DNA from: Skeletonema tropicum
Lineage: Eukaryota > Bacillariophyta > Thalassiosirophyceae > Thalassiosirales > Thalassiosiraceae
Assembly (NCBI GenBank): GCA_037178625.1
Contig: CM074136.1
Location: 1,054,001 to 1,118,000, forward strand
Length of the DNA stretch: 64,000 nucleotides
Direction of reading: 5' to 3'
The notes below the pieces were generated by a model that was not told the DNA's origin, ran no database searches, and worked only from the letters and a program-made list of their open reading frames with translations. How positions within the stretch are numbered: position 1 is the stretch's first letter; every line of letters starts with the position of its first letter. Both the position numbers and the translations under genes were made by a program. Shown here in pieces: positions 1-10,985 of this stretch.

Positions 1-443
1 TCCGCTTCCCATAGCTCAGCCTCCGGAAAAAGTTTCTTCCACACAGCAACGGAGGCTCCTGGTCCATAATTCATATCACATCCAAGTCCAATCTCAAGCA
101 TTTTCATTGATGGATTTTGCTGATAGTATGGCAGAAGGAACCTGCCATACATAATCTGATAACTATGATCTGTCACCTTGTCCGTGACAGGGTTAAGTGA
201 TTTCGCAGTAGATAAAAAAATATCCTCGCCCTTGGTTAGGTAGTCGCTGATATCATCATCGGCAGCAGCAGGTGCAGTAACTTCTTTCCCTTCTTCTTCT
301 TCCACAACAGGCACAGGAGAATTTTGCTTCAAATTCTTCGTTTGCATCGGATTGGCATTATCATATCCTAAACGGTAAGAACAGAAAGATGACACAAATA
401 ATGCTGCAAACCAAAACGGAAAGTGATGATTAAGGATTGTCAT
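1..443 (-). CDS. Membrane-anchored class I SAM methyltransferase, 3' part cut by window edge
   Basis: The minus strand reads open from an ATG at 443 to the window edge, giving the first 147 residues. A short basic/hydrophobic N-terminus (residues 5-22, rich in Phe, Ala, Val and Ser) looks like a signal anchor. It is followed by an acidic low-complexity linker and then a segment containing MLEIGLGCDMNYGPGASV. That segment fits motif I of Rossmann-fold SAM methyltransferases, with the acidic E and the G-x-G loop, and the continuation (WKKLFPEAELWEAD) fits the second strand. This suggests a Golgi/ER-anchored small-molecule or glycan methyltransferase. The substrate cannot be told because the rest of the domain lies outside the window. 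I see no intron in the visible part. Confidence 0.7.
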   Translation of the reverse strand, partial: MTILNHHFPFWFAALFVSSFCSYRLGYDNANPMQTKNLKQNSPVPVVEEEEGKEVTAPAAADDDISDYLTKGEDIFLSTAKSLNPVTDKVTDHSYQIMYGRFLLPYYQQNPSMKMLEIGLGCDMNYGPGASVAVWKKLFPEAELWEA

Positions 444-863
444 GGTGGTGGTAGTGGTATTGTAAGTAGCCAAACTAACTCAGTGGTTTGTTTGATCACC
501 GTAGATGCATCGCTGCTCTCTCTCTCGAATGAGCTATTAAGTACAATACCTAGAGGTATTAATAATCTCTATCTTCTCATGCTAAGTACTTACACAATGA
601 TCATGGGAACTGGGAACAAAGAGGCCGTCAAACGGCACTGCACTGAAGATGGCCATTTAGATCAACAGTAGGAATTAGTATATCTTCATGCGAAGGCCAA
701 ATAAGTCACGCATCAACCTGATCCGTTGTCTCACTCCCCGAAAAAAAACTCCGAACCCAACACATAGGAACGCCATATAATACTTTCTTACGCCATCGCC
801 GCCAGAGATGATGTGGCTATAGAAGTATCAGGTAACAATCAACAATCTCAACTCCTATCATAC
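444..863. other. Intergenic, divergent upstream region
   Basis: This is the shared upstream region of the methyltransferase on the minus strand and the ankyrin gene on the plus strand. The 82-codon open frame at 423-671 shows no recognisable domain and overlaps the methyltransferase start, so I do not call it a gene. No clear TATA box or repeat was seen. Confidence 0.4.
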
Positions 864-980
864 ATGCAGAGTATGGCGGCCAACAGCAAGGCGTTCAGCA
901 GTTGCAACTGCACATGTCATCATTATGATCATTATTCATCCATTGCAATAGACGACGACACCACAAAAATGTCAGTGACA

Positions 981-1014
<34 letters not shown>

Positions 1015-3299
1015 GTAATGCCCAAGAAAAAACACTTCCTACTACGACACAATCACGCAATCGACTATCAATGGAAGCACTCCATCAACTCATTCAAAAT
1101 CGCCAATGGGCTCAAGTGCAGCAATCGATACAGACAGATGCAAGTGTGGCAATGAGGATAGATGATTCAGCACAGGAAGATTGTTGGGTAGAAGAGGTTC
1201 GAAGACGGTGGGTTCAGGAGCGGCAGAAGCAAGATTCGGATGATACAGAAACTATATCAGAATTGAGACATGCATTTGCACAAAAAATGAAACTGAAGAA
1301 TCAAAGCAAAATAATATGCAGTACAGAGGAAGATGATGGTAATCCACCCATGCAGCTGAGGTATTGGGTTGGAAGTGGGATGAATGATAATAGCAATAGT
1401 GGAGCACATTATAAATTGAGACGGATGACATTGCTCCATTCTTTATGTAGATTGGACTTTTCTTTGCAAGAGCGGGATGGGTCAAAGGTCGATGACTTTG
1501 AAATGGCTATTCAAACTGCAGAAATGATCATTGCGGCATCTCACAATGAACAACAACCCTGCTGTTCTTGTCATTATTGTCCACCAATGTTCTTCCCGGC
1601 CGTGTCAAAAGGGGTCGAGGAAGACGAAGAAGAGGAGGAAGATGCGATGGCAAGTAAAGAAGGTGTATTGCACACATCTGCTCTAACAATCACTGATAGA
1701 ATGGGTGGTACTCCTCTACATGAGTTGACTAGTTCTGGATCACATCATATTGAGTTGATTAAGGTTCTTCTCAGGGGTTGCGCTCCATTGAACTGTCAAA
1801 GTCGAAGACCCACCGTGTACGATCTCTTGGCAGCACCAAATGATCACGGCTCGACTCCATTGCACTTCATCTCGGAATGTCATGAGACTGATGAGAGTGT
1901 ACTTCGCTATATCCTGGAACAATGTCCTCTATTTAGTGATTCAAAAGACAACAACATTCATCCATCCATGATTGGAGACAATGAAGGCGACCTTTCTCTG
2001 CATTACGCTTTGTCCAGCTGCGCTCCACCGGAATTCCTTGGTATATTAACATCCTTGGGTGACAAGAGGTCGACATTGATTCCAAATTCTCAGCATCAGT
2101 TGCCTATTGATGTTTTGATTGAATGGTATCATGATAATTTAGAAGATTTCTTGGAGAAAGAAAATACTGACAGTGATGAATCGGAAGAAGAAGAAGGAGG
2201 AGGAGGAGGAGGAGGAGATGGAAATGGTAGTGACGACGACGAAGAGTCGAGTAGCAGCGAAAGCGACACGTCAGACACCACGACTCTCGACATGAGTAGA
2301 CGAGAAGACGATGGATGGAATTTTCTTGAACGCAACAATCTATGTCGAGATTTCTTCCCGTTGAATTCATGTGGCAAATGCTACCTTTGTCCTGGGAAGT
2401 CCTCTGGCTTATTAATGCAGGGGCTGATCTCTGAAGGCTCGAGTTCTCGTGATATTTGGGAGAGTGATCTGTGGAAGCAAATCATCGTACTTATTGATGC
2501 AGCTGCAGCGGCAATAATGAATTCGAGTGGAAATTCATACAGAAACAGTGCTGAATCTTGCTCATCAATTCTACAATCGAATCCACTGCATGCTGCCGTG
2601 ATTGCTACAAAGTATGGAAACTATCCTGCCTTTGCTTTGGCAATGGCATCTCCTCTTGACTCAAACTTCAGGAATGAAATGGCAGCTACGTATTGTCTTG
2701 GTTATCTTCCTCTGCACTGGGCATGTGCCGACATTTCTTTCCTCTTGAATTCTGCATATTCTCGCCAAAAGAAGTATCAAACTCAGCAGAATCCAAGCAC
2801 TGAGCAATACAATGAAGTAGTACGATTCAATACAAATGAACTCAGAATAACTCTGGTACAATATTTGCTCCTTCTCTGCCCGGAAGCCGCTCGAATACCG
2901 ACCAAAGAACATGGAGATTTGCCCCTACATCTATTCCTTCAAGATGAACGTACACTGTGGATTTATCTTCCCAAGACGAATTTTGGAGTGCCTCTTGATG
3001 TAAATGACGCACGATTTGATCGTCTCCAAAGTACGTCGACAGAAATCGTTTCGCCTGATACGCCTAGGAGTTCACCTTGGGATGAAATCAAAAGCCTCTT
3101 GTCTGCATGTCCGGAAGCATTGTCTACACCGAGTTTGACTAATCATTTGTATCCATTTCAGCTGGCTGCCACGGCCGCACATTCTTCGTCATCTGGTGAA
3201 GAAGATGCCAGTGTGCAGAAAAAGATTCGTCTCCTTTCTCTTGAAAACACCTACCGACTTATTCTGGAAGACCCGTCGGTAGTCTACAGGAATGTTTAG
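864..3299 (+). CDS. Ankyrin-repeat-like protein
   Basis: An intronless frame of 811 residues from the first in-frame ATG at 864. The frame is open upstream to a TAG at 765 but holds no earlier ATG. Degenerate ankyrin repeats are recognisable by their TPLH-type cores: GGTPLHELTSSG near residue 280, GSTPLHFISE near 328, GDLSLHYALSS near 375, SNPLHAAV near 572, YLPLHWACAD near 613 and GDLPLHLFLQ near 683. Between them lie a poly-Asn run from an AAT microsatellite, a Glu-rich stretch near residue 255 and a Gly/Asp/Ser-rich acidic linker near residues 430-465. The pattern suggests a protein-interaction scaffold, and many diatom genes of this type are of unknown function. There is no signal peptide or membrane segment. 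The call as an ankyrin family member is fairly sure; the function is unknown. Confidence 0.75.
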
Positions 3300-3720
3300 A
3301 CACGTGCTTCTATGGTACCTTTTCCCGAGGATTTTGTGTCAATTCGACTGGATCATTGGTGACTTTGAGCTAACATACAATCCAAGCAAGGTTTTGTCAT
3401 TGGCGAACATGAAGTTGATGAATAGTCGTAAACAGAGATACAGGAAAACCTGAGCCGTTCAAATTCAGAGCCTAATTCGGTATTATTTGTTATTATAACC
3501 ACACATCATGAGCTAAGCTGTTTAATTTCTTGCCCATCTGCTCGGGATGTCCATATACGTCAGATGGACATACGGACGGAGCTCAGTTGGCTCTAAAGAG
3601 TTGTCAGCAGTGTGTGCGTGAGCTCATACCCCTCTAAAAATGTATTGCACGTGCATTCACACGGATAAGATCATATAGATGTCATGCTCGAGCATAAGGT
3701 TTGATTGTCAAAGTCAATAC
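3300..3720. other. Intergenic, convergent 3' regions
   Basis: Region between the 3' ends of the ankyrin gene and the light-harvesting gene. I see no gene or repeat, apart from a short imperfect inverted motif around 3535-3590 (tcggatgtccata / tatgtccatctga type). Confidence 0.4.
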
Positions 3721-4440
3721 TTAGTTTCCAGAAAGTGGAGCATAGATGTCGAACTTATCAAAGAAGATGAAAGGCTTTCCATCGAGTTGTTCGTGAACCA
3801 TCATACCAAGGATACCCATTTGTGCGGCACGTCCATTGTTCAACTCCCTTGTCCTCAAATCGATCATATCCTGCTCATTTCGTGCATATGGTCCAAATCC
3901 AACAGGCCATGGAGAAGCACTGAAATCTCCTGGGAAGGATCCCTCCTTTTGCTTCCATGCAACTTCAAGGAATCCGGCGGTGAGGAGAACAGGAACCAAG
4001 AACTCGGGTCCACTGAAGACAGCGGCTGTTTTCGCGATTTGATTGGAAAAAAGAGAATTGTAATACGGAATGAGTATCAATCTAACAAAAAAGAAACATC
4101 AGAAAAATGCTTGCGAGTCAATCTAATACAATCACTTACCGTGTCCAGCAACCTGGTCCTCACATCCAGGGAAGCGGGCACCAGACCAGGTAGTGGCATA
4201 TCCCCAGGTAGCAAGCATAGCAACACGGCCGTGCTTCAATTCAACTGCACGAAGACGGTCGAATCGCGCCTGGTCACCATTGGTCACGAAACCGAGGGGA
4301 TCCCAGCATCCAAGTTCGGCGGATGCAGCTCCAATTTCGCTGTCGAAGGCGGCGTTGAGGGCGGTAGATGCCTTACCGGTTTGGGCGGGGGCAAAGGCGG
4401 CGGCGCCGGCGACGAGGGTGGCAAGGATAGCGGTCTTCAT
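3721..4440 (-). CDS. Fucoxanthin chlorophyll a/c-binding light-harvesting protein (FCP, Lhcf-like)
   Basis: Two exons, 4440-4140 and 4025-3721, with a 114-bp GT-AG intron (4139-4026) splice to a 201-aa protein, the usual FCP size. The N-terminus MKTAILATLVAGAAAFAP is a signal peptide ending in an AAAFAP cleavage site, the diatom bipartite plastid signature. Helix 1 carries the chlorophyll-binding motif ELKHGRVAMLATWG (residues about 66-79). Helix 3 carries RELNNGRAAQMGILGMM (about 163-179) with the paired Glu/Arg that lock helices 1 and 3. A middle segment SGPEFLVPVLLTAGFLEVAW matches helix 2. The product would bind chlorophyll a/c and fucoxanthin in the thylakoid antenna. The start was chosen at the ATG that begins the signal peptide; the frame stays open upstream. 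It is divergent from the plastid gene at 4675. Confidence 0.95.
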
Positions 4441-4674
4441 GGTTGGTTTGTTGGCGTGGGGATTTTGTAGCATGGCTTCGTAGGCAACAAGTGCGTGTCG
4501 AGGTTGAAGGTTGAAGATTTGTTCCGTTTGTTGAGTACTCCCAGTTGTAACCAAGAAAGAGGGCTTTGGAGTAGGAACTGGTATTGTCACGGGGGGCCCC
4601 CTTATTACCTCCCTTTTAGCAGCTTGGATCCTCCCACTTTTTTCTTCCGACTTTTCACAACAACACTTCAGATC
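4441..4674. promoter_or_regulatory. Short divergent promoter region between two plastid-targeted genes
   Basis: Only 234 bp separate the start codons of the light-harvesting gene (minus) and the small plastid membrane protein gene (plus), so both promoters must lie here. Both products carry plastid presequences, so a shared, light-responsive control is plausible. This is inference; I identify no specific element. Confidence 0.5.
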
Positions 4675-5220
4675 ATGACCATGAAGAACTTACTGCTCGC
4701 CATCACCATAACCATCCTCTACACAGCACTGCCAACTGCTCAAGGGTTCGGCCTAGGCGGAGGCAATAAAGCTGGGCGCGGAGCAGCAGTCAAGCCATCC
4801 TCACCTCTCTTGGAAGATGCCCTTGCGAACTATCCTTTCATAAACGATGACAAAACCAAACTATCCACTAATTTCAATGAACTTGCACGTCTTTACGGTG
4901 ACGAAGAAGCACTTCAAATGGTCAAAAATATGCCACGCGTACTCAGATTTGATTCGGAAAATTTTGAACCCTGTTTGGAGTCGTGGACGGAACAATTTGG
5001 ATTAGAAAAGGCACAGGGCATGGTAAACCGAAACCCAGGTTTGTTGGGTGTAAAACCTAGTCAGACGAATGATGCTGATTCAAGTATGTATTTCTCGTAT
5101 GTTGCCGCTGCGTTACGTCCATCACCTGTGTCGTTGGCAGTGTGGGGAGTTTTGCTTATTGCGTTGGCTGGTAATAAAGACTTTTGGGTTGAAGGTGGTT
5201 TCTACAATGGTGGACAATGA
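4675..5220 (+). CDS. Small plastid-targeted membrane protein, unknown function
   Basis: A single exon of 181 residues starting at the ATG at 4675. The N-terminus MTMKNLLLAITITILYTAL is a signal peptide followed by TAQGFGLG, where the A-x-G-F junction resembles the diatom plastid cleavage motif with an aromatic residue at +1. The central part (residues about 60-130) is helical. It holds EEALQMVKNMPRVLRF and EKAQGMVNRNPGLLGVKP, whose helix-NPGLL spacing recalls mTERF-like repeats. One hydrophobic helix (PVSLAVWGVLLIALAG, about 154-169) sits near the C-terminus, followed by a short tail. I read it as a thylakoid or plastid-envelope protein. The head-to-head arrangement with the FCP gene supports a plastid role. 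The function is not known. Confidence 0.75.
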   Translation: MTMKNLLLAITITILYTALPTAQGFGLGGGNKAGRGAAVKPSSPLLEDALANYPFINDDKTKLSTNFNELARLYGDEEALQMVKNMPRVLRFDSENFEPCLESWTEQFGLEKAQGMVNRNPGLLGVKPSQTNDADSSMYFSYVAAALRPSPVSLAVWGVLLIALAGNKDFWVEGGFYNGGQ

Positions 5221-5493
5221 TTAGATTTTACAATACATACTGCGGTTGGCTCTGAAATAGACACACAACAAGCACATGCTCGCAGTAAGCGAGGAGACGA
5301 TAACATCTGTGTTAATATGCATTATCATCAATGGTGGAGACCTGAGCTTAGTTTTCGAAGGCCATCTCTATTTGCAATCAACAATCAAGAGGAGAACAAC
5401 CATGTCATTTTTTACCTTTCGTCCCGTTGTTAGCTGATCCTCACTATGCGTACACAAATTAAACAATTGGCAAATCTGATTAAAGTCTACCAG

Positions 5494-6198
5494 TTACGTA
5501 AGAATGCTTTTCCATGCCCTGTGCACTACATTCTTGGCATCTTCCGTGACATTTTCTCCATGAGAAATGATAACCTTCTCAAAGTCCCACTGCACAATTT
5601 TTTCCATCGATTGCTTGGCTAGTACCCTGTTATTCCAACCCATTTGATATTCTGGAGCTGGTTTGGGTATATTCCACATTCGCAGCAAATACTTCCACCA
5701 GAAACGGAGCACCCAATTGGTTCCTGGTGTAGAGTCACCAATCAGCTCGATAGAGTCTGTTAGAATGAGCGTTTTGCTTTGTTTATGAAAAAATGCCACC
5801 TCATTGATAAATCGATTTCCTTGTATCAACACTTGTTCCAAATCTGTTGCATATGCCTCTTCCGACTTCGATTCATGTAGAATTGCATCATATTTCAACT
5901 TTGGCTGCTTCGTTTCCACACCAGGACAAATGAAGGTCTTGGCAGATGGAAAGGCGTCCTGGCACGAACTTACATGCAAATGATGATAATTCCCTGGAGC
6001 TATAATCACGCCTACTGGTCCCAATGCCTCGATTTCGGATTTGAGTGGTGGTGTAATTTCACAAGGGGAATGGATCCAGAGCTGACCAGTGGAGAGTTGG
6101 ACGATGGTTATTCGGCTGTTGAAGTGACAGCCTGCAAATTTGATTGGATAGTCTTTAATGTAGATGTTGGGAGCAAAATTAATTAGTGTCATGTTCAT
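5494..6198 (-). CDS. DUF4336-like protein
   Basis: Single exon, 234 residues when started at MNMTLINF (ATG at 6198). The frame runs on upstream to 6378, but that extension translates the palindromic repeat cluster and is unlikely to be coding. Motifs fit DUF4336, a family with a metallo-beta-lactamase-like layout: TGQLWIHSPCEITPPLKSEI (about 35-54), LGPVGVIIAPGNYHHLHVSS (about 58-77, with an HHLH cluster), a Pro/Gly-rich FICPGVE segment, EVAFFHKQSKTLILTDSIEL (about 144-163) and a C-terminal VQWDFEKVIISHGENV with a conserved His. Function is unproven in the family. There is no clear targeting peptide from the chosen start. Confidence 0.75.
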   Translation of the reverse strand: MNMTLINFAPNIYIKDYPIKFAGCHFNSRITIVQLSTGQLWIHSPCEITPPLKSEIEALGPVGVIIAPGNYHHLHVSSCQDAFPSAKTFICPGVETKQPKLKYDAILHESKSEEAYATDLEQVLIQGNRFINEVAFFHKQSKTLILTDSIELIGDSTPGTNWVLRFWWKYLLRMWNIPKPAPEYQMGWNNRVLAKQSMEKIVQWDFEKVIISHGENVTEDAKNVVHRAWKSILT

Positions 6199-6308
6199 TT
6201 TTATTGTTTGCTTGCATGAGTGTGGAGATGCAGTAGATGCAAGTCTGCTGAGATAGGAGTTCGCTTTTGGTCTTGATTGTGTCGCTGTCGCCTTCTCTTT
6301 TAGCGAGG

Positions 6309-6394
6309 TGTTACATCGAATCCTTGGATTTCCGAATCCTAGGATTCCTGCTCCGAATCCTAGGATTCGATAAAACATGAGACCTGAGAATCCA
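6309..6394. repeat. Left cluster of the 14-bp palindrome gaatcctaggattc
   Basis: Two perfect copies of gaatcctaggattc (6334-6347 and 6355-6368) and one near copy with a ccttgg core (from 6318). The cluster begins with tgttacatcgaatcc (6309-6323), which recurs inverted at 12825-12839. Positions 6355-6394 recur inverted at 11835-11872, including the unique part catgagacctgagaatc. The cluster therefore behaves as one end of a larger inverted structure, probably a mobile element terminus. Confidence 0.8.
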
Positions 6395-6734
6395 CACCGA
6401 TTTCACATCGCGCATCCCGTGTTAAATTTTTTTACTTGTAAACTAATGTACAGTCACATAACATACCGTCTTACGTACAAAAATAACAAGCAGCACCACG
6501 ACTTTTTTTTAATTTGCGCTGCAATAGCATCGAGGAAGTTACCATCATAACCACCAATAACAACGGCATCATTCGGTAGACCGTTGCGAAAACTTACGAA
6601 TCCAATCTATACCATATATTCAACTTACTGTTAAATTTTCGCAACGACGCATTGAACAGTCAAGACAGCACAGTACGGTCATAAACACAACTACCCTGCA
6701 CACCTCGCCATCTTTTTTCAACACAACGAGCGCA

Positions 6735-8438
6735 ATGGAGACAATCAACGTCAAAGATTGTCCACGAGAAAAACCCGAATTATTATTAGCGGGTATGCTA
6801 TTGTATATATGCAAGTACTCAATGATTTCCCATTGGTACCGCATCTGGGATCGTGATGAGGACAACCCTCCACCGGAAGTACGTCAAATCATGGACGCCG
6901 ACAAGTTGGGAAATATTTTACAATTGAACAAATTATCATTACAAAAATTCGCTGGAATAGACGATGACCTCTGGATATGGGTATTAGAACAATGTAAGTT
7001 GGTGAAAGTAAATGCAGCTGATAAAGTCATCTGTGCAGGCGCTGATAAATGGAAAGCATTTTTTGAGGAACACACGATTGATGCAGAGGTCGTCTCCGCC
7101 GCACCATTGAAATCAAGTACGCGGTGGTACATTCGTCTAGGACGAAAAACAGATAAGTGGGAAAAATGTTACCCCAGTGTATTAAAACAGGCGAATGACG
7201 GAAAGCTGTATCCGCCTCGTTGCCCAGGGATGGAAGTGATCGGTCGGAGAGTAAATGCAGAATTGCGTGTTTGGTATGAGGAACAAAACTACCCCGAGGA
7301 AGATGACTGGGTCTGTGACGACACCTGCGAAAAAGACAACAATGATAATGTCGGCGACAATTTCAACAGCAACAAATGCGCTGACAGCGAAGCTGCCAAT
7401 CCACATGCAACAGAACGGCCTTCGGTGGCCAACACAAAGTTTCCACTTCTAGAAAAATATGGGTTGGCAGATCTTGATTTGTCGGACAACGCAAGCAACG
7501 ATTATTTCAAGCGTATCTTGGGGGAAATGGTGGCAAAGCAACAGCAACACACGGAAGAAAAGAATGTAGTTAATGCTTGGGTAAAGAGTATTGATGGGAA
7601 GAGACGAACGCAATTAATGGCGTTACGGAGAACCAGAGCATCTTCTGTTGGTTTGCAGCCCAACGAAGTCGAAGAACTTGCTGCACTTGATGCCACCTTC
7701 ATTGCACTGGGAAAATCAAGAGATGCTCTAGTAGATGAGAGGAAAGATTTGAAGAAGAAAATTGAGGCGGCGCATGAAACGAGGAGGAGGCCGCCAGAAG
7801 GCGCTGACGATACTTGGTATTTGCTCATGGAAAGGATATATAGAAATCATGGTGTGAAGCGAGAGGATTACCACAAGAGGAAATTTCAAGGCCGCCCATT
7901 GAAGGATATCATGAAGAAAGCTGAAGATATTTTCACCGAGGCAAAGGCAATGCTCCGTGAGTTCAAAGACGACAGCGTTGCTAATATTGATGACCAAATT
8001 GACAAGACCTGTGACGAAATGATCTCTCTCTTACGCAGTTGGGGTAAAGTGTTCAAAGTGTTCTACACGGAGAAACCATCAGCTGCAGACAAGGTAAACT
8101 TCAAAAATGACATGGACGATGCAGTTGAAAAGCACCGCGCACTAAGGGCACAAGTTGACGACAATGATGATACACCAAAGCTTCATTATGCAGCAGATCA
8201 TGGACTTGAAACTCTTGAGACACACCCTGACTTGTTTCTGATGATTGAGGAATGGGTAGAACAGTTCCATCAAACGGAAAGGAAGAGAGTGGAGGAGAGA
8301 TGCAGGTTTGTCAAAGACGCAGATAAACATGCAGAAGCCGTTGGGAAGAAGAGAGCGAGTCAGAACAATGAAGATATCATGGCAAAAACTAGAGATACGA
8401 AGAGGCCACGAGGAAAGTACAAACAAAATAACGAATAA
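6735..8438 (+). CDS. Unknown 567-aa protein inside the palindrome-bounded region
   Basis: A single uninterrupted exon from ATG 6735. I recognise no domain. Visible features are a region of about 150 residues rich in Trp and Cys (WYRIWDRDEDN, DDLWIWVLEQCK, TRWYIRLGRKTDKWEKC), an acidic DD/NN spacer near residues 190-215, predicted coiled-coil stretches (KQQQHTEEKN; KSRDALVDERKDLKKKIE near 330-350) and a basic C-terminus (GKKRASQ, KRPRGKYK) that looks like a nuclear localisation signal. It sits between two inverted palindrome clusters and next to a long-TIR element, so it may be an accessory protein of a mobile element, for example a DNA-binding protein. That role is inference from context. Confidence 0.55.
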   Translation: METINVKDCPREKPELLLAGMLLYICKYSMISHWYRIWDRDEDNPPPEVRQIMDADKLGNILQLNKLSLQKFAGIDDDLWIWVLEQCKLVKVNAADKVICAGADKWKAFFEEHTIDAEVVSAAPLKSSTRWYIRLGRKTDKWEKCYPSVLKQANDGKLYPPRCPGMEVIGRRVNAELRVWYEEQNYPEEDDWVCDDTCEKDNNDNVGDNFNSNKCADSEAANPHATERPSVANTKFPLLEKYGLADLDLSDNASNDYFKRILGEMVAKQQQHTEEKNVVNAWVKSIDGKRRTQLMALRRTRASSVGLQPNEVEELAALDATFIALGKSRDALVDERKDLKKKIEAAHETRRRPPEGADDTWYLLMERIYRNHGVKREDYHKRKFQGRPLKDIMKKAEDIFTEAKAMLREFKDDSVANIDDQIDKTCDEMISLLRSWGKVFKVFYTEKPSAADKVNFKNDMDDAVEKHRALRAQVDDNDDTPKLHYAADHGLETLETHPDLFLMIEEWVEQFHQTERKRVEERCRFVKDADKHAEAVGKKRASQNNEDIMAKTRDTKRPRGKYKQNNE

Positions 8439-8767
8439 TTGGTTGACATCGAGATTATACGAAGCGCTGAAAATTTAGGCATTAATAGAGCATGGCATCC
8501 GGAACCTGTTTTGGGTATCAATTTCGATCGATGTCATGGATTGGATGTTGTATGGGACGTCGTATTGAGCTAGCGGGTGGCATGTTCATGGTGGAATCGG
8601 ATCGGTTAGCTGTGAGAAAAAGGGGGCACTTAGGGGGGATAAAACCTAAACACGTAATATCTAGTAAGATTATCTATGTGACCCCCGAAAAGGGGGATGG
8701 TAGGAAATTTTTTTTTAACTAGTGGCGAAATTGGTGTGAATCGCTAGCTTTGGCCACTAACAAAGTC
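8439..8767. other. Non-coding flank of the long-TIR element
   Basis: G-rich on the plus strand (8617-8700) with gggggat runs. An open frame at 8492-8722 shows no domain and is not called. It ends where the long terminal inverted repeat begins. Confidence 0.4.
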
Positions 8768-9203
8768 TGTCCCAAAATTTTTTCACTTTGCCGGAGAATC
8801 TCCATTTTTCAAAAAATCACTGAATAACGACCATGATGGCCACATCTCCCCCTATGCCCCCTCCGCCGCCGATGGTCCGATCAACCCATATCGCCACCTG
8901 TAGCCTCATTTAGTCCGTGTCTACCGATGTCAACCGCGGAATAAACTATCTCGTGCGTCTATCCTCTTAGTTAGCGCCTTGACATATCTTGTGTCCGTTG
9001 GTGGAAATAACGATCTCCCCCGCTACACGACAACATCTTCATGGGCTCTGTGATCCTCTACAATGATATCAATCAACAAAATGTACGGGAAACCGATAGG
9101 ATGCGAGTAGGCAGCGTGATTGTCGGCCATGACCACCGATATGAGCCATCAATTATTATTACAAATACACGGCGTGATTATTCAAAATCGGCACAATTCA
9201 CGT
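8768..9203 (+). repeat. Left terminal inverted repeat of the long-TIR element
   Basis: 436 bp, matching the reverse complement of 11374-11822 almost throughout. Divergence is mostly small indels and substitutions, which suggests that the element is not very recent. Confidence 0.8.
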
Positions 9204-9885
9204 GGTGAGAGAGGAGAAATAATAATTACAGCAGTCTACAGCAGTGCAGAGGGAAGTCCGAGGTTGATTGGTGATCACAGGTGATTTGTTCTGATATATT
9301 TAGGAGTAAATACGGCGTAGGTCAGTTTTTGAATGCGTCAGCTTCGTCGCTGCATATGATTTTATAGCCTCCCAACACAATTGAATCAATCACTGTGGGG
9401 TGAGCTTGAGAGGTAACACATGGGAGCAACCAATGATAATGATGCAACAACTCTTGATTGTTTAATGGCGCAGTGCTGGTCTGGGAAAGCTCGTTCATCG
9501 TACGAATAAGTGATACATTTGTGCTACTTGTGGCAGAATTAGTTAGAGGAAAAGAGGGAGATAGCAACCAGAAGTATTGACAGTGAAGAAGGGTATTCTT
9601 TGATGATTAACAACCTTGCAAGCACTATGTGACAAAGTGCAAAGGCGACGATTGAATAGGTGGGTAGATTGATACTATCGACGTCATGGCAATCAGGGGA
9701 CAAGTTTAAGCAGCAAAACGCCCAAAGAATACGGCAGAGAATATACTAGGTTTTTGTTTAATTAAGAACACTTTACATGTAAGGGTTATTGGCATTACGA
9801 GGATCGCAGGTAGAGAATGCTCGTTCGATCGCAGGTAGAGAATGTAAGAGAACGAGCCGATGTCTTCTCTGTCTTTGATGAGTAG

Positions 9886-10203
9886 GTGCACTTTTCGATA
9901 GTGGTATCATTTCCCTTTGGAGCAATGAGCCAATCTTTTCCGTCGACAACTACAAGACGAGGCATGCCAAGATTGGAGTTGAAGGATAAGTATCGGGAAA
10001 TAAATGGGGAGTCGAATGTTGATTGGGACAACTCTTGGAGACTCATCGACGACTCCTTGAATTCTCCAAGGCAGAGCAATGGATATGATTGTGGCCTACA
10101 TATTTGTCCTCGCCAACGCAACCATACTGGCACAAAACATCCCACTGTGCGAGACATCCTAGGTACAACCAGGCGGATTTCCTGCTCAAGGAAACTAGGA
10201 TGA
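9886..10203 (+). pseudogene. Ulp1-type (C48) cysteine protease remnant
   Basis: The plus-strand frame reads WRLIDDSLNSPRQSNGYDCG around 10020-10100. This fits the C-terminal part of Ulp1/SENP peptidases, where the oxyanion Gln and catalytic Cys appear as Q-x-N-G-x-D-C-G. The upstream part with the catalytic His is not recognisable in the same frame, and no good start codon exists, since the frame opens without an ATG. I read it as a decayed capsid-free remnant of a transposon-borne Ulp1 gene, not a working protease. Confidence 0.5.
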
Positions 10204-10985
10204 GGGTCGCAATGTTGTTGTGGTCAAGCAGTACGAAGCAAAGGCTCATCGTGCAAGGAGCGCAATGAACGTTGGAGAAAGGACAAGCGGATTATTCCAG
10301 GAAGCACCAAAACTAGAGGTAAAGTTTACGGAGACGACCCAACGCAACCCCAATGCAGCAGACGAAGTCTCTACTCAACAAGAAAAGGAATGCTGCATCG
10401 CTTGTTGTTGGAGAATCAACTCTTCACGCTACCACCCAACGACACGCACTTTCCAAGCGAAGGAAAAAGAAGCCGTCACCTTGAGGCCCACATGCTTGTC
10501 TCGTCTTCTCGTGTAAGCAGATGCACTCTCATCTGGTTTCGAACGCTCAGGCGTTTAGGAGGAGCTCCCAACTCCTACGGGGGCACCCGTCTTGCTGTCT
10601 GGCAATCCTTTCGGCAATCCAAAAGACCGCACGTTGTACCTAAGCACGTCCAGATTGTTCTCGTGTAGATATCTAATCGTATTAACTTTGTATTTATTTA
10701 TTTACTTAGTCCGGTGTCTATCAAGACATAGTGCAATTATCTGTTCATGAGCAAACACATGAAAGAACATCCGGCATGCCATGCACTCTTCAAATGGTGT
10801 CAAGTAAGGAAGTTTCAAGTCACCGCCAGCCGAGGTACGGACACATTCAGACGGATCGTAGTTGACATCAACTTCATTCCCAAAGAATACATCAACATAC
10901 AGTTTCGATTCCATCCAAATATTATATCCCCACAACAGCCTAGCCGCATCGGTGTGGTTGGCATGCCACTCATCATTACAGATTG

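Noticed and set aside
3679..4483. Plus-strand frames of 263 and 96 aa opposite the FCP gene
   Set aside because: Antisense shadows of the light-harvesting exons, crossing the intron.
6199..6378. N-terminal extension of the DUF4336-like protein
   Set aside because: Codes for the palindromic repeat cluster; the conserved region begins after the ATG at 6198.
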